Shown: piece by piece, positions 56,425 to 64,000 of the stretch
Layout of the letters: each line of letters opens with the position of its first letter
Position numbering within the stretch: position 1 is the first letter of the stretch
Assembly (NCBI RefSeq): GCF_007826885.1
Contig: NZ_ML675581.1
Span: forward strand, 1-64,000
Reading direction: 5' to 3'
Source: Candidatus Nitrosocosmicus arcticus
Lineage (GTDB): Archaea > Thermoproteota > Nitrososphaeria > Nitrososphaerales > Nitrososphaeraceae
Length of the DNA stretch: 64,000 nucleotides
The notes under the pieces: model-generated
Told to the model about the DNA's origin: nothing
Seen by the model: the letters and a program-made list of their open reading frames with translations, nothing else
Databases searched by the model: none
Position numbers and translations under genes: made by a program

Positions 56425-58059
56425 TTGGACACGACAATACTGTTTGGTGTTCTCATAGTAGGTACTATAGGTCTAGCAACCATTTTTGGTACATACCTTG
56501 CTAGAATGATAATCTTCGAAATGAGACCATTGGAAAAGACTCTGGCAAGGGTAGAAAGCGGATTTTACAGAGTAATTGGAATTAATGCTACTAAACAAAT
56601 GAGTTGGAAAGAGTATTTTCTTGCTTTATTTCTAACAAACATGGCAGTAGTTGCATTTATTATACTCATTTTGACATTTCAGAACCATTTACCATTATCC
56701 GAAGGTAAAGAGGGATTTTCATTTGACCTGGCGTTTAATACCGCAATCTCTTTTATCACAGATACAAATTTACAGCATTATGTTGGAGACCAGCAACTTT
56801 CCATAATTTCTCAGATGGTCGCGATAACATTTACTATGTTTATAGCCCCTGCATCAGGAATTGCAGCCGCATTTGCTTTCATTCGCTCATTTATAAGAAA
56901 AAATTACGGACTGGGAAATTTTTATGTAGATTTAACAAGAATAATTATAACATTATTGCTTCCAGTTGCGATCGTATCCGCGCTTGTTTTGATGGTTATT
57001 GGAGTTCCACAGACCCTTCAACCTTCTATAGAGACAAGCACACTAGAAGGGGTTGTGAATAGTAATTCATCAAATGCTCAAACAATCAATATGGGACCAA
57101 TTGCATCTATTGAATCAATAAAACTATTGGGCAGTAATGGTGGAGGATTCTTTGGATCTAACTCTGGACACCCGTTTGAAAATCCCACAGGGGTATCAAA
57201 TATGTATGAAATGTTCCTGATGCTTATCATCCCGCTTTCTTTTCCTATAGCGTATGCTCGATTAATGGGTAAGGGAAGAGGAATAGCAATTCTTGTAGCT
57301 ATGCTGATCGGTTTTGGAACCCTAATTGTTATAGCAACTAGCGTGGAAAGCGGACCATTGTTATTAGAAACCCGATTTGGAAGTTTTGGAAGTATTTTAT
57401 TTGATACTATATCTTTAAGCACAAACACCGGAGCAGCAAATTCTGCTTTAGCGGGAATGTCACCTGAAGCCACGACTTCATTTTTCCTAGCTATGTTTGT
57501 ACAGGCAATTCCAGGAGCAGTAGGAACAGGAATGATGATGATTATTATTTTCGTGCTTCTGACATTATTTCTAGTTGGACTAATGGTGGGAAAAACGCCC
57601 GAGTTTATGAGCATGAAAATAAGTCCCAAAGACATCAAATTCGCTGTCTATATTTTTCTATTGCATCCTGCGTTAATACTGATACCGACAGTTATAGCCA
57701 TGGGTACGGGAAATGCTCAAGCAATAGTAGGGGACCAAATGACTCCCATGGGATATACACAAACATTGTATGAATATACATCAGCAGCAGCTAACAACGG
57801 GTCGGATTACTTTGGTGCGTCAGCAGATACTCCATTTTGGAACTACTCTACTGGTATTGTAATGTTTCTTGGAAGATACTTACCATTGGCATTAATACTG
57901 GCGATAGCCGGGTCATTTACGGTGAAAGATAGAAAAGAAGTAATAGAACCAATCAAAACTCATGGTCCATTGTTCATAACTGTGCTAGTTACTGTTACGT
58001 TCTTACTTACTGCATTAACATTCTTTCCGTTCTTGTTATTAGGGCCATTTTCCATTTAG
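56425..58059 (+). CDS. kdpA: potassium-transporting ATPase subunit KdpA
   Basis: The K+ channel-like subunit of the high-affinity KdpFABC pump, with about ten TM helices (544 residues, normal). The start is TTG at 56425; the ORF has no closer ATG. The pore-loop regions are recognised, e.g. TAISFITDTNLQHYVG, KLLGSNGGGFFGSNSGHPFEN and STNTGAANSALAGMSPE. The gene leads kdpA-B-C and a small kdpF. Confidence 0.95.
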   Translation: MDTTILFGVLIVGTIGLATIFGTYLARMIIFEMRPLEKTLARVESGFYRVIGINATKQMSWKEYFLALFLTNMAVVAFIILILTFQNHLPLSEGKEGFSFDLAFNTAISFITDTNLQHYVGDQQLSIISQMVAITFTMFIAPASGIAAAFAFIRSFIRKNYGLGNFYVDLTRIIITLLLPVAIVSALVLMVIGVPQTLQPSIETSTLEGVVNSNSSNAQTINMGPIASIESIKLLGSNGGGFFGSNSGHPFENPTGVSNMYEMFLMLIIPLSFPIAYARLMGKGRGIAILVAMLIGFGTLIVIATSVESGPLLLETRFGSFGSILFDTISLSTNTGAANSALAGMSPEATTSFFLAMFVQAIPGAVGTGMMMIIIFVLLTLFLVGLMVGKTPEFMSMKISPKDIKFAVYIFLLHPALILIPTVIAMGTGNAQAIVGDQMTPMGYTQTLYEYTSAAANNGSDYFGASADTPFWNYSTGIVMFLGRYLPLALILAIAGSFTVKDRKEVIEPIKTHGPLFITVLVTVTFLLTALTFFPFLLLGPFSI

Positions 58060-58086
58060 GAGATTAAGGAGGTAAAATAACAAGAA

Positions 58087-60354
58087 ATGAATATATCAAA
58101 ATCAAAAAACAAAGAACGTAAAAACAATAATGGTAAAAACAATAACCATACAAGCAGTATAGTATCAGCCATTAATACTAAAGTAATACTGGATTCAATT
58201 AAAAAGCTGGACCCAAGGTACCTTGCAAAAAACAACCCTGTTATGTTCACTGTAGAATTGGGGTTTTTAGTTGTTCTTTTTGTGGCAATGTTCCCAAATA
58301 TCTCTGAAGCATTTGTTTCCCAAAGCCAGGTATTCTATATAGGAGCAGCAATTATTCTTATTCTCACTGTATGGTTTGCTACATTTTCAGAATCCCTTTC
58401 AGAAGCTCAGGCTAGGGCTCGCGTAGATTCGTTAAAGAAGCTGGAAAAGGAAGTGACTGCAAGAAAGTTAGAACATGGAAAAGAAGTAGTCATAAAATCA
58501 TCTCATCTTAAACCAGGTGATGAAGTAAAAGTATATGCTGGCGAACTAATTCCCAGGGATGGATTGGTGATAAGAGGAAAAACATTCATCGATGAATCCA
58601 TGATGACGGGTGAATCAAACCCTGTTTTTAAGGAAAAAGATGACCACGTAATCGGTGGAACCATAGTTACCAGTGATAGCCTCATAGTAGAAATAACTGC
58701 AGAAGCTGGAAAAAGCTATTTAGACGAAATGGTCGGCTTGATTGAAAATGCAACAAGACCTAAAACACAAAATGAAATAGCCTTGACCATTCTCTTGGCT
58801 GGTTTATCTATTATTTTTATTACCGTAATTGGAACTTTGTTGTTTTCTGCCTACTATTTAGGGTATAACATCGACATAGCTACTCTAGTAGCCCTATTAG
58901 TTGCACTTATGCCTACTACGATCGGAGGATTACTTCCAGCGATTGGTGTGGCAGGTATTACTAGGTTGGGTAAATATAAAATAATAGCAAAATCGGGCAA
59001 AGGAATTGAGGCAGCCGGAGATTGCGATATTCTCATCTTAGATAAAACAGGAACAATAACAGAAGGAAGCAGAAGTGCTATTGAATTTATTCCAATGGAA
59101 AAATATACAGAAGAAGATGTGGGCCAAGTAGCATATGCTGCTTCAATTCAAGATAATACTCATGAAGGAAAATCCATTGTAGACCTATCTGAGGAGAGAA
59201 AATACCTTCCACCAATGTTAGAAAAAATGATCTCTGCCAGATCCATCGAATTTACTGCAGAAACTAGAGTAAGTGGTATAGAATTCATTCCAAATAAAAT
59301 TGCTAAACTGGATAAAAACGATGAAGAAGAGCTACGAAATCTTGCAAAAACAGTTACAAGTCAACAAGAAGCAGAGTCGTCAACACTAGAGAATCTAGAA
59401 GATGTTATCGACAGGTCCAGTCATGGTAAAATACATGATATGTTACTAGACATGGAGAAAAACTCTTATGCAAATCCCGTAAGAATCTTAAAAGGTTCGG
59501 TGGACGTAATTATTGAATTAGCAAAGTCAAATCCTAGTGTAAATGCTGCCGAACTAAAATGGAAAGCTCAAGAAGTATCTAAAAAAGGAGAAACCCCATT
59601 AGCAATAGCGATTAACGACGAAGTAATAGGATTAGTGGTCTTAAAGGACAATCTCAAGGAAAATATTCGCCAAAAACTCGACGAAGTCCACGCTGCAGGA
59701 ATTACTACAATCATGATTACAGGAGATAATCAAATAACAGCTCAAGTCATAGCTCAAGAAGCAAATGTTAATCAGGTAATGGCAGAAGCCAAACCAACTG
59801 ACAAGCTTCAGAGAGTATTAGAAGAACAGCAAAAAGGCCATATTATAGGAATGGTTGGCGATGGAACAAATGATGCACCTGCACTTGCAAAAGCCGATAT
59901 CGGGTTAGCGATGAACAGTGGAACGGCTGCTGCAAAAGAAGCAGCAAACATGGTAGACCTTGATTCTGACCCTTCTAAAATACTCAAAGTAGTAAAACTA
60001 GGAAAACAGCTTTTGATGACTAGGGGTGCGATTACTACTTTTAGTATTGCAAATGATGCTGCAAAGTATTTCGCCATTCTTCCTTCAATGTTTGCAGAGG
60101 ATAATCCTAAGCTAGCAGCGTTAAATTTAATGCAACTACATAGCCCAGATACAGCAATTCTCTCTACACTAATTTTTAACGCTATAACAATTCCCGCACT
60201 TATTCCTCTTTCCTTAAGAGGAATAAAGTTCAAAGCTGAGCAAACACAACAGTTGTTTGTTAGAAATATCCTGATTTATGGATTAGGGGGCGCAGCATTA
60301 CCGTTTATAGGAATAAAGGCAATAGACATGTTACTTTCGACATTGATGAGGTAA
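58087..60354 (+). CDS. kdpB: potassium-transporting P-type ATPase subunit KdpB
   Basis: The ATP-hydrolysing subunit. The A-domain motif is DESMMTGESNPVF, the phosphorylation site is Asp319 in ILDKTGTITEGS, the P-domain end is GDGTNDAPALAKADIGLAM, and MPTTIGGLLPAIGVAG is the TM4 loop. It is longer (755 residues) than the usual about 680 for two reasons. The N-terminus has a Lys/Asn-rich extension (about 45 residues), and an insertion of roughly 60 acidic residues sits at about 400-464 in the N domain, between SGIEF and ILKGSVDVI. An AGGAGGT Shine-Dalgarno sequence lies upstream. Confidence 0.95.
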   Translation: MNISKSKNKERKNNNGKNNNHTSSIVSAINTKVILDSIKKLDPRYLAKNNPVMFTVELGFLVVLFVAMFPNISEAFVSQSQVFYIGAAIILILTVWFATFSESLSEAQARARVDSLKKLEKEVTARKLEHGKEVVIKSSHLKPGDEVKVYAGELIPRDGLVIRGKTFIDESMMTGESNPVFKEKDDHVIGGTIVTSDSLIVEITAEAGKSYLDEMVGLIENATRPKTQNEIALTILLAGLSIIFITVIGTLLFSAYYLGYNIDIATLVALLVALMPTTIGGLLPAIGVAGITRLGKYKIIAKSGKGIEAAGDCDILILDKTGTITEGSRSAIEFIPMEKYTEEDVGQVAYAASIQDNTHEGKSIVDLSEERKYLPPMLEKMISARSIEFTAETRVSGIEFIPNKIAKLDKNDEEELRNLAKTVTSQQEAESSTLENLEDVIDRSSHGKIHDMLLDMEKNSYANPVRILKGSVDVIIELAKSNPSVNAAELKWKAQEVSKKGETPLAIAINDEVIGLVVLKDNLKENIRQKLDEVHAAGITTIMITGDNQITAQVIAQEANVNQVMAEAKPTDKLQRVLEEQQKGHIIGMVGDGTNDAPALAKADIGLAMNSGTAAAKEAANMVDLDSDPSKILKVVKLGKQLLMTRGAITTFSIANDAAKYFAILPSMFAEDNPKLAALNLMQLHSPDTAILSTLIFNAITIPALIPLSLRGIKFKAEQTQQLFVRNILIYGLGGAALPFIGIKAIDMLLSTLMR

Positions 60355-60358
60355 AGGG

Positions 60359-60907
60359 GTGAATAAACAAATGGAAAAGAAAAACTATGAAAAAGAAAAC
60401 GATTTTAGCAGTACTAACGAAAAGCTAACAGCAGGGCTAGTACTATATAACCTGAAAACTGCAATTAGAGTTTTGGTTGTCATGGTGATAGTACTTGGAA
60501 TCGCCTATCCAGTCATTCTGACCCAAGTTGGACAGCTGACATTGCCTTTCCAATCCGGCGGCAGTATTGTGGAATTTAACGGAGAGAAAATAGGTTCAAA
60601 ATTGATCGCTCAGGAATTTGACTCCGCCAAGTTCTTTCACCCAAGGCCATCAAGTGATTCCGCTTCAACAGTAGATCCTCATATCACGCCCGAAGGAGCA
60701 TATGCTCAGATCAAAAACGTAAGTGAAGCTACGGGTATACATCAAAATACTCTGAGAACTTTGCTGAACCTAAACATCGAACAAAATAAGCTAACCAATG
60801 CAGTTTTCTTTGCTCCACAGTATGTAAATGTATTAGAAGTAAACATAGAGTTAGTAAATCAGTATCCCGAAGTCTACAATATGTCTAGAGTTTCTAACTC
60901 TAATTGA
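60359..60907 (+). CDS. kdpC: potassium-transporting ATPase subunit KdpC
   Basis: The small single-TM subunit (182 residues). TM at about 33-55 (VMVIVLGIAYPVILTQ), then GEKIGSKLIAQEFDSAKFFHPRPSS, the KdpC signature, and NVLEVNIELVNQYPE near the end. Start GTG 60359 follows the kdpB stop after 4 bases; ATG at 60371 is also possible. Confidence 0.93.
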   Translation: MNKQMEKKNYEKENDFSSTNEKLTAGLVLYNLKTAIRVLVVMVIVLGIAYPVILTQVGQLTLPFQSGGSIVEFNGEKIGSKLIAQEFDSAKFFHPRPSSDSASTVDPHITPEGAYAQIKNVSEATGIHQNTLRTLLNLNIEQNKLTNAVFFAPQYVNVLEVNIELVNQYPEVYNMSRVSNSN

Positions 60908-60947
60908 ATAAAATGAAAATAGGATGCGGAGAAGAGGTGATTTGTGA

Positions 60948-61037
60948 ATGGATGAAATAGTAATTGGTGCATTTGTTTCATTTCTAATAATATCGGTTAT
61001 CTCTTTAGGATACTCGTTGATAAAAGCAGAAAAATAA
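60948..61037 (+). CDS. kdpF: KdpF-like peptide, 29 residues
   Basis: An ATG at 60948 after GAGGTGA (spacing about 10) opens 29 codons: a short acidic start MDEIVIG, one TM helix (AFVSFLIISVISLGYSLI) and KAEK at the end. Size and topology match KdpF (about 29 residues, one TM, ending LINAE-like), the stabilising small subunit of the pump. Normally it precedes kdpA; here it lies behind kdpC. It is too short for normal gene finders. Confidence 0.7.
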   Translation: MDEIVIGAFVSFLIISVISLGYSLIKAEK

Positions 61038-61176
61038 TATCATACAGAACCGCATTAATATGAGGAATTATGACAGCAGGTAGATGAATAATTTAACCAT
61101 ACATGTAATTCGTAAACAGATTATTGATTGCTAAACTTCTACTTTTGTACCAATATATTTAAAATAAAAAAATAGA

Positions 61177-62319
61177 TTATTGGACCTTAATGTTTGTATC
61201 TTGGTATACCAAGAAGTTAAACAATAAAGGTTGTTCTTTGTTTGCTACTGGCCATGTGGTTGATTGAGCACCTTCTGGTTCTTCTATATCATCCATTGTT
61301 GCATCTCGTAGTTCTGGTATGGTTACTGCGTAGTCAATTGGTGGAGAATTATCCAGTGATTGGTCAGTTGCAAGTGGGGTAAATGACTGAGCTTCTTCTG
61401 CAGTGAGTGAACCAACACCTGGTAATTCAGTATCATCCGGGATGTTTACTGCAAATAGAAATACAAAGTTAGGTGACTGGGCTTCATCTCTTAAATCTTG
61501 GTAAAATGTTTGTTCATTCATTACGTGACCAACCATTACATGAGTAAATACATCTTCAGCTACTACGGTGTTATTTCCATTTGTAATATCAGCAACTTGA
61601 GCATGGCCATATAGGAACGCCAAGTTAGAAAGCTGAGGAACATCGGATCTATCTATGTTTGAGGCTCCATGTTGTATTTGGTCAAAACCTACATTATTTG
61701 TTAGTGCTGCAAATTGAGGTTGTTCTGTTGGTAGGGATGCAGTAGGGCTATTCCAGTTTACATCAGTTAATGTTATTTTGTATTCGTTGCCTGCGATTTG
61801 GTGTGGTCCATATGTTACTGGAGCCGTATACGTTGCCTCATAGCTTGTCATATTGTTTGTGTTTCCTTTTTCAAATGTACCTGTAAACTCAGCATTATCT
61901 CCAGCGGAAACTCCGCAGGTCAATGCATCAGCACAGTTAAAGTTGTCAAACGGAAATAGGCCACCAGGACCAAATACGTTGGATAATCCTGCTGCAGGCT
62001 CAAAAAGTGCGTTAGATGCTTCGACATTAATTAGAGTATCATTATCGTTTGGTTGAGGTAATGTACTTGTTTCTGCAGCATTGTCGTCGTCATTATCTTC
62101 AGATTGACCAAAGGCCAAATAACCATTACTATTTCCATTAACGTATAACATGTTTGAAGACATGAATACTACGGGTGCTATAACTAGAACAATCCCAATA
62201 AATAAAATTTTTGATACTTGTCTAAATTGTCTTTGTAAATGCTTACCATTACTACCGTTCTCAGGTATACTGGTATTGTCTATATGTTTACTACTACTGT
62301 TAGAGTATTTTTCTGACAT
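61177..62319 (-). CDS. exported protein of unknown function
   Basis: A 380-residue protein. The N-terminus has a cytosolic polar tail, a TM at about 37-55 (KILFIGIVLVIAPVVF) and an acidic low-complexity stretch (EDNDDDNAAETSTLPQPNDND). The rest is a beta-rich extracellular domain with one close Cys pair (NCADALTCG) and several stretches of polar residues. It does not match a family I know. The C-terminus is not anchored. The gene is convergent with the kdp operon. Confidence 0.6.
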   Translation of the reverse strand: MSEKYSNSSSKHIDNTSIPENGSNGKHLQRQFRQVSKILFIGIVLVIAPVVFMSSNMLYVNGNSNGYLAFGQSEDNDDDNAAETSTLPQPNDNDTLINVEASNALFEPAAGLSNVFGPGGLFPFDNFNCADALTCGVSAGDNAEFTGTFEKGNTNNMTSYEATYTAPVTYGPHQIAGNEYKITLTDVNWNSPTASLPTEQPQFAALTNNVGFDQIQHGASNIDRSDVPQLSNLAFLYGHAQVADITNGNNTVVAEDVFTHVMVGHVMNEQTFYQDLRDEAQSPNFVFLFAVNIPDDTELPGVGSLTAEEAQSFTPLATDQSLDNSPPIDYAVTIPELRDATMDDIEEPEGAQSTTWPVANKEQPLLFNFLVYQDTNIKVQ

Positions 62320-62494
62320 TACAGAATGGTATTAAAAAAATTATTTAAGAGAATTCCCAAATTATACCAAAATTACACCAGATTCTATTAAAAATCTAAC
62401 AATATTCTACAGAAAAAGGTTAGACAGAAGCCAAATATTAAATCTATGCTAATATACTTTTATCTTACATTATGAATAATAGTGTGTCTGGCGG

Positions 62495-62932
62495 TTGAAT
62501 TCGATTGATTCTGATTCTAATAATAAGAAAAAAGATAAAGATGATCGTAATGATGAGGGTAGAATCGACGGATCAAAATTCAACAATGCTGAGGAAGACG
62601 AGAATAAAAAGATCTCTATGAGCACAGATAAATCTGTTGATCCTCGATTTAAGAGACTGCTATGGTATTTGATAGCCAGTACTAGGGGTGGTGTGAATAG
62701 AGCTAAAATAATAAATTTCTTATCTGAAAGTCCCTCTAACGCTAACCAATTGTCTAATCAATTAAAACTTGATTATAAAACGATAGTTCATCATTTAGAT
62801 GTATTAAAAATAAACGGATTAATAATCACAGAAAATGAAGAATCCTATGGGGCAACATATTTCATTTCACCAATAATTGAAAAAAACTATTCGGCATTTA
62901 AAGAGATTATGGCCACAATTGGGAAAAAGTAA
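62495..62932 (+). CDS. winged-helix regulator with acidic N-terminus
   Basis: A 145-residue protein. Residues 1-48 are charged and unstructured (KKKDKDDRNDEGRIDG). Residues 50-140 form an ArsR-like winged helix: KRLLWYLIASTRGGVNRAKI, NANQLSNQLKLDYKTIVHHLDVLKI and the wing TENEESYGATYFIS. Start TTG 62495 is the best, as the ATG just upstream (62472) is stopped. A gene for a three-TM protein follows after 36 bases, and both are in one transcript. Confidence 0.72.
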   Translation: MNSIDSDSNNKKKDKDDRNDEGRIDGSKFNNAEEDENKKISMSTDKSVDPRFKRLLWYLIASTRGGVNRAKIINFLSESPSNANQLSNQLKLDYKTIVHHLDVLKINGLIITENEESYGATYFISPIIEKNYSAFKEIMATIGKK

Positions 62933-62968
62933 ATTAATCAATACTGTACTAGTAGGTTCAATAGACAT

Positions 62969-63268
62969 ATGGATTTCATGATTGCAGCAGCAATTGCGGC
63001 TCTCCTTAACATAGGATTACTCGGGACTATTATCATAATTTATGTCCAGAATATAAGACTGATAAAATCATATTTTACGTATGGTTTGATAACTATTGCA
63101 TCTGCATTTATGGTCCAAAATATTGTGATAGTTATCTTTTGGTTTAATCTTTATACGGCGGGACCTGCAATAAAAGCGGTCGTTGATGCAGCAGCTCCAT
63201 ACTTATTCATTATCAATCTAGCCCAAACGGTTGGGTTGGCGGTAATGGTGTGGATAAATACTAAATAA
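62969..63268 (+). CDS. small three-TM membrane protein
   Basis: A 99-residue integral membrane protein with three helices (about 4-27, 35-60 and 72-96). No motif is seen. It is likely expressed with the winged-helix protein upstream; such regulator/TM pairs occur repeatedly in thaumarchaeal genomes, so the TM protein may be a sensor for the regulator. This is inference. Confidence 0.6.
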   Translation: MDFMIAAAIAALLNIGLLGTIIIIYVQNIRLIKSYFTYGLITIASAFMVQNIVIVIFWFNLYTAGPAIKAVVDAAAPYLFIINLAQTVGLAVMVWINTK

Positions 63269-63510
63269 AGAAATCTTTAGAATGTAAAATGTCGTAATTT
63301 GTTATCACAATGATAAATTGAAAATATATCCTACATGTCTTTACAATACCAATTCTTTTAACTTCCTTTGATATCTTAATCATTCTAATTTCACATTTTT
63401 TCCGTACTCATTCGAACAGAACGAAATAAAGACTAGACTCAAATCCTCATTAAGAATTGGATCGAATTTGGGTATTCGCTTATATACTAGATGTGGCAAC
63501 CTTACGATGC

Positions 63511-63774
63511 ATGAATAATTTGAGTTTATTTGTAGTTTTGGGTATCGTAGCAGTAACAGCATCAATATTTGGTACACTGGTAACATCAGTCTTAGCTATG
63601 AGTCACGAGAAGATGTCAATGGGAATGGACAACATGTCAATGGGAATGGACAACATGTCAATGGGAATGGACAACATGTCAATGCCAATGGACAACATGG
63701 GTAACATGTCAATGTCAATGGACAATTCTACTGGTATGACCATGATGGACAATGCAACAATGGCAGCAAAGTAA
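63511..63774 (+). CDS. secreted methionine-rich repeat protein, possible copper binder
   Basis: From Met at 63511 (MNNLSLFVVLGIVAVTASIF) the protein has a signal peptide and then a Met/Asp-rich tail of repeats of MSMGMDN: four 21-base repeats at 63613-63696, then two looser ones. Such Mets motifs bind Cu(I) or Ag(I) in CopM- and CusF-like proteins. No Cys or His beyond SHEK is seen. The ORF opens at 63457, but the part before 63511 is not part of a signal peptide. Role: periplasmic-type copper buffering, from motif knowledge only. Confidence 0.7.
   Translation: MNNLSLFVVLGIVAVTASIFGTLVTSVLAMSHEKMSMGMDNMSMGMDNMSMGMDNMSMPMDNMGNMSMSMDNSTGMTMMDNATMAAK
63613..63696. repeat. four 21-base tandem repeats (Met-rich)
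   Basis: ATGTCAATGGGAATGGACAA plus C stands three times in perfect copies and once with GCC for GGG. The repeat unit codes for MSMGMDN. Confidence 0.92.
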
Positions 63775-63823
63775 AATTATTATGAACCAATAATAATTGT
63801 TATTTTTTCAAGCTAAATTATAG

Positions 63824-64000
63824 GATTATATTATTTATTGCCTATTACTCCTAGGACCACATATTTTTCATTATGTTCAAACAATCTACAATTGGAGTAA
63901 AGATTTGGTTGTTTGTTCAAACGGTAACATAATTTCAGATCCTGAAATCAAAGACTTCAAAACAAGGGGGGTCAAAATCATGGAACAGAGAATTAAAAAC
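63824..64000 (+). pseudogene. C-terminal fragment of a thioredoxin-reductase-like flavoprotein, edge of window
   Basis: From 63824 an open frame without a start reads DYIIYCLLLLGPHIFHYVQT, then WSKDLVVCSNGN and VKIMEQRIKN, and runs off the right edge. This resembles the second NAD-domain part of thioredoxin-reductase-like proteins (gphvfh... wskDvvvctnG ... gikv.e..i). The FAD-binding first half is absent: the Met-rich gene ends 50 bases upstream and a stop (TAG) lies directly before. It is therefore a truncated copy, or an unusual start. The call is from a short match only. Confidence 0.35.

Noticed and set aside
57078-57638. 186-codon minus-strand frame inside kdpA
   Set aside because: Ile/Pro-rich antisense shadow of the KdpA sequence.

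Overview
The window is AT-rich archaeal DNA from a Nitrososphaeria (Thaumarchaeota) genome, most likely the Nitrososphaerales and possibly a Nitrosocosmicus-like soil or sediment ammonia oxidiser. This placement is inference. It rests on the archaeal information genes (L7Ae, S28e, L24e, aIF5B, Kae1, Bud32, archease, Alba, an XPB-Bax1 repair pair and a Hef-like helicase), on intron-bearing tRNA genes, on many TTG/GTG starts, and on the abundance of small winged-helix and secreted copper-type proteins. No ammonia-oxidation gene lies in the window.

Layout. 1-7 kb: the edge of a possible structured RNA, a small regulator, a GNA1-type acetyltransferase, a response regulator/histidine kinase pair, a membrane-tethered winged-helix protein, a CDF metal transporter and a 5'-nucleotidase-like protein. 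7-20 kb is a housekeeping core: a PurF-like protein that has lost its catalytic residues, YchF, Kae1 and Bud32 (KEOPS), an intron-containing tRNA-Leu, a GlmM-type mutase, the cluster L7Ae-S28e-L24e-NDK-aIF5B, HisRS and archease. An 800-base gap at 19.5-20.3 kb holds a good candidate for an unannotated structured RNA. 20-28 kb: thioredoxin, a complete succinate dehydrogenase operon (A-C-D-B), a DUF59 protein, ArgH, Alba, a nucleotidyltransferase-like protein and IlvE. 28-33 kb is a probable nucleotide-sugar/glycan patch: Gfo/Idh dehydrogenase, hexapeptide acetyltransferase, a UDP-sugar-dehydrogenase-like protein and a DUF354 glycosyltransferase-like protein, followed by a tRNA-Gln whose gene is interrupted near the D arm.

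33-39 kb is accessory: a UBP zinc finger, a KGG-repeat stress protein, a secreted protein made of 55-residue repeats, a second CDF transporter, tRNA-Pro and an FAD oxidoreductase with a damaged or unusual start. 39.7-46.2 kb is a DNA-repair block: Bax1 and XPB in one operon, then a Hef-type helicase that lacks the usual nuclease. 46-64 kb is metal and ion homeostasis and signalling: a ZIP transporter, a PAC2 protein, a cupredoxin-like protein without the copper cysteine, a multicopper oxidase, a broken MFS transporter, a BMP-type binding protein next to a dCache histidine kinase, a complete kdpABC operon with a 29-codon kdpF-like gene after kdpC, a winged-helix/3-TM pair, a methionine-rich repeat protein and the C-terminal fragment of a thioredoxin-reductase-like gene at the right edge.

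The observations I rate highest are a kink-turn in the leader of the L7Ae gene that overlaps its Shine-Dalgarno sequence (self-regulation), two 16-base introns at non-standard sites in tRNA-Leu and tRNA-Gln that resemble each other, the candidate ncRNA at 19.75 kb, the PurF-like protein with both active sites lost, the 60-residue acidic insertion in KdpB, and the BMP/histidine-kinase module. All product names come from motif recognition by eye. No database search was run.
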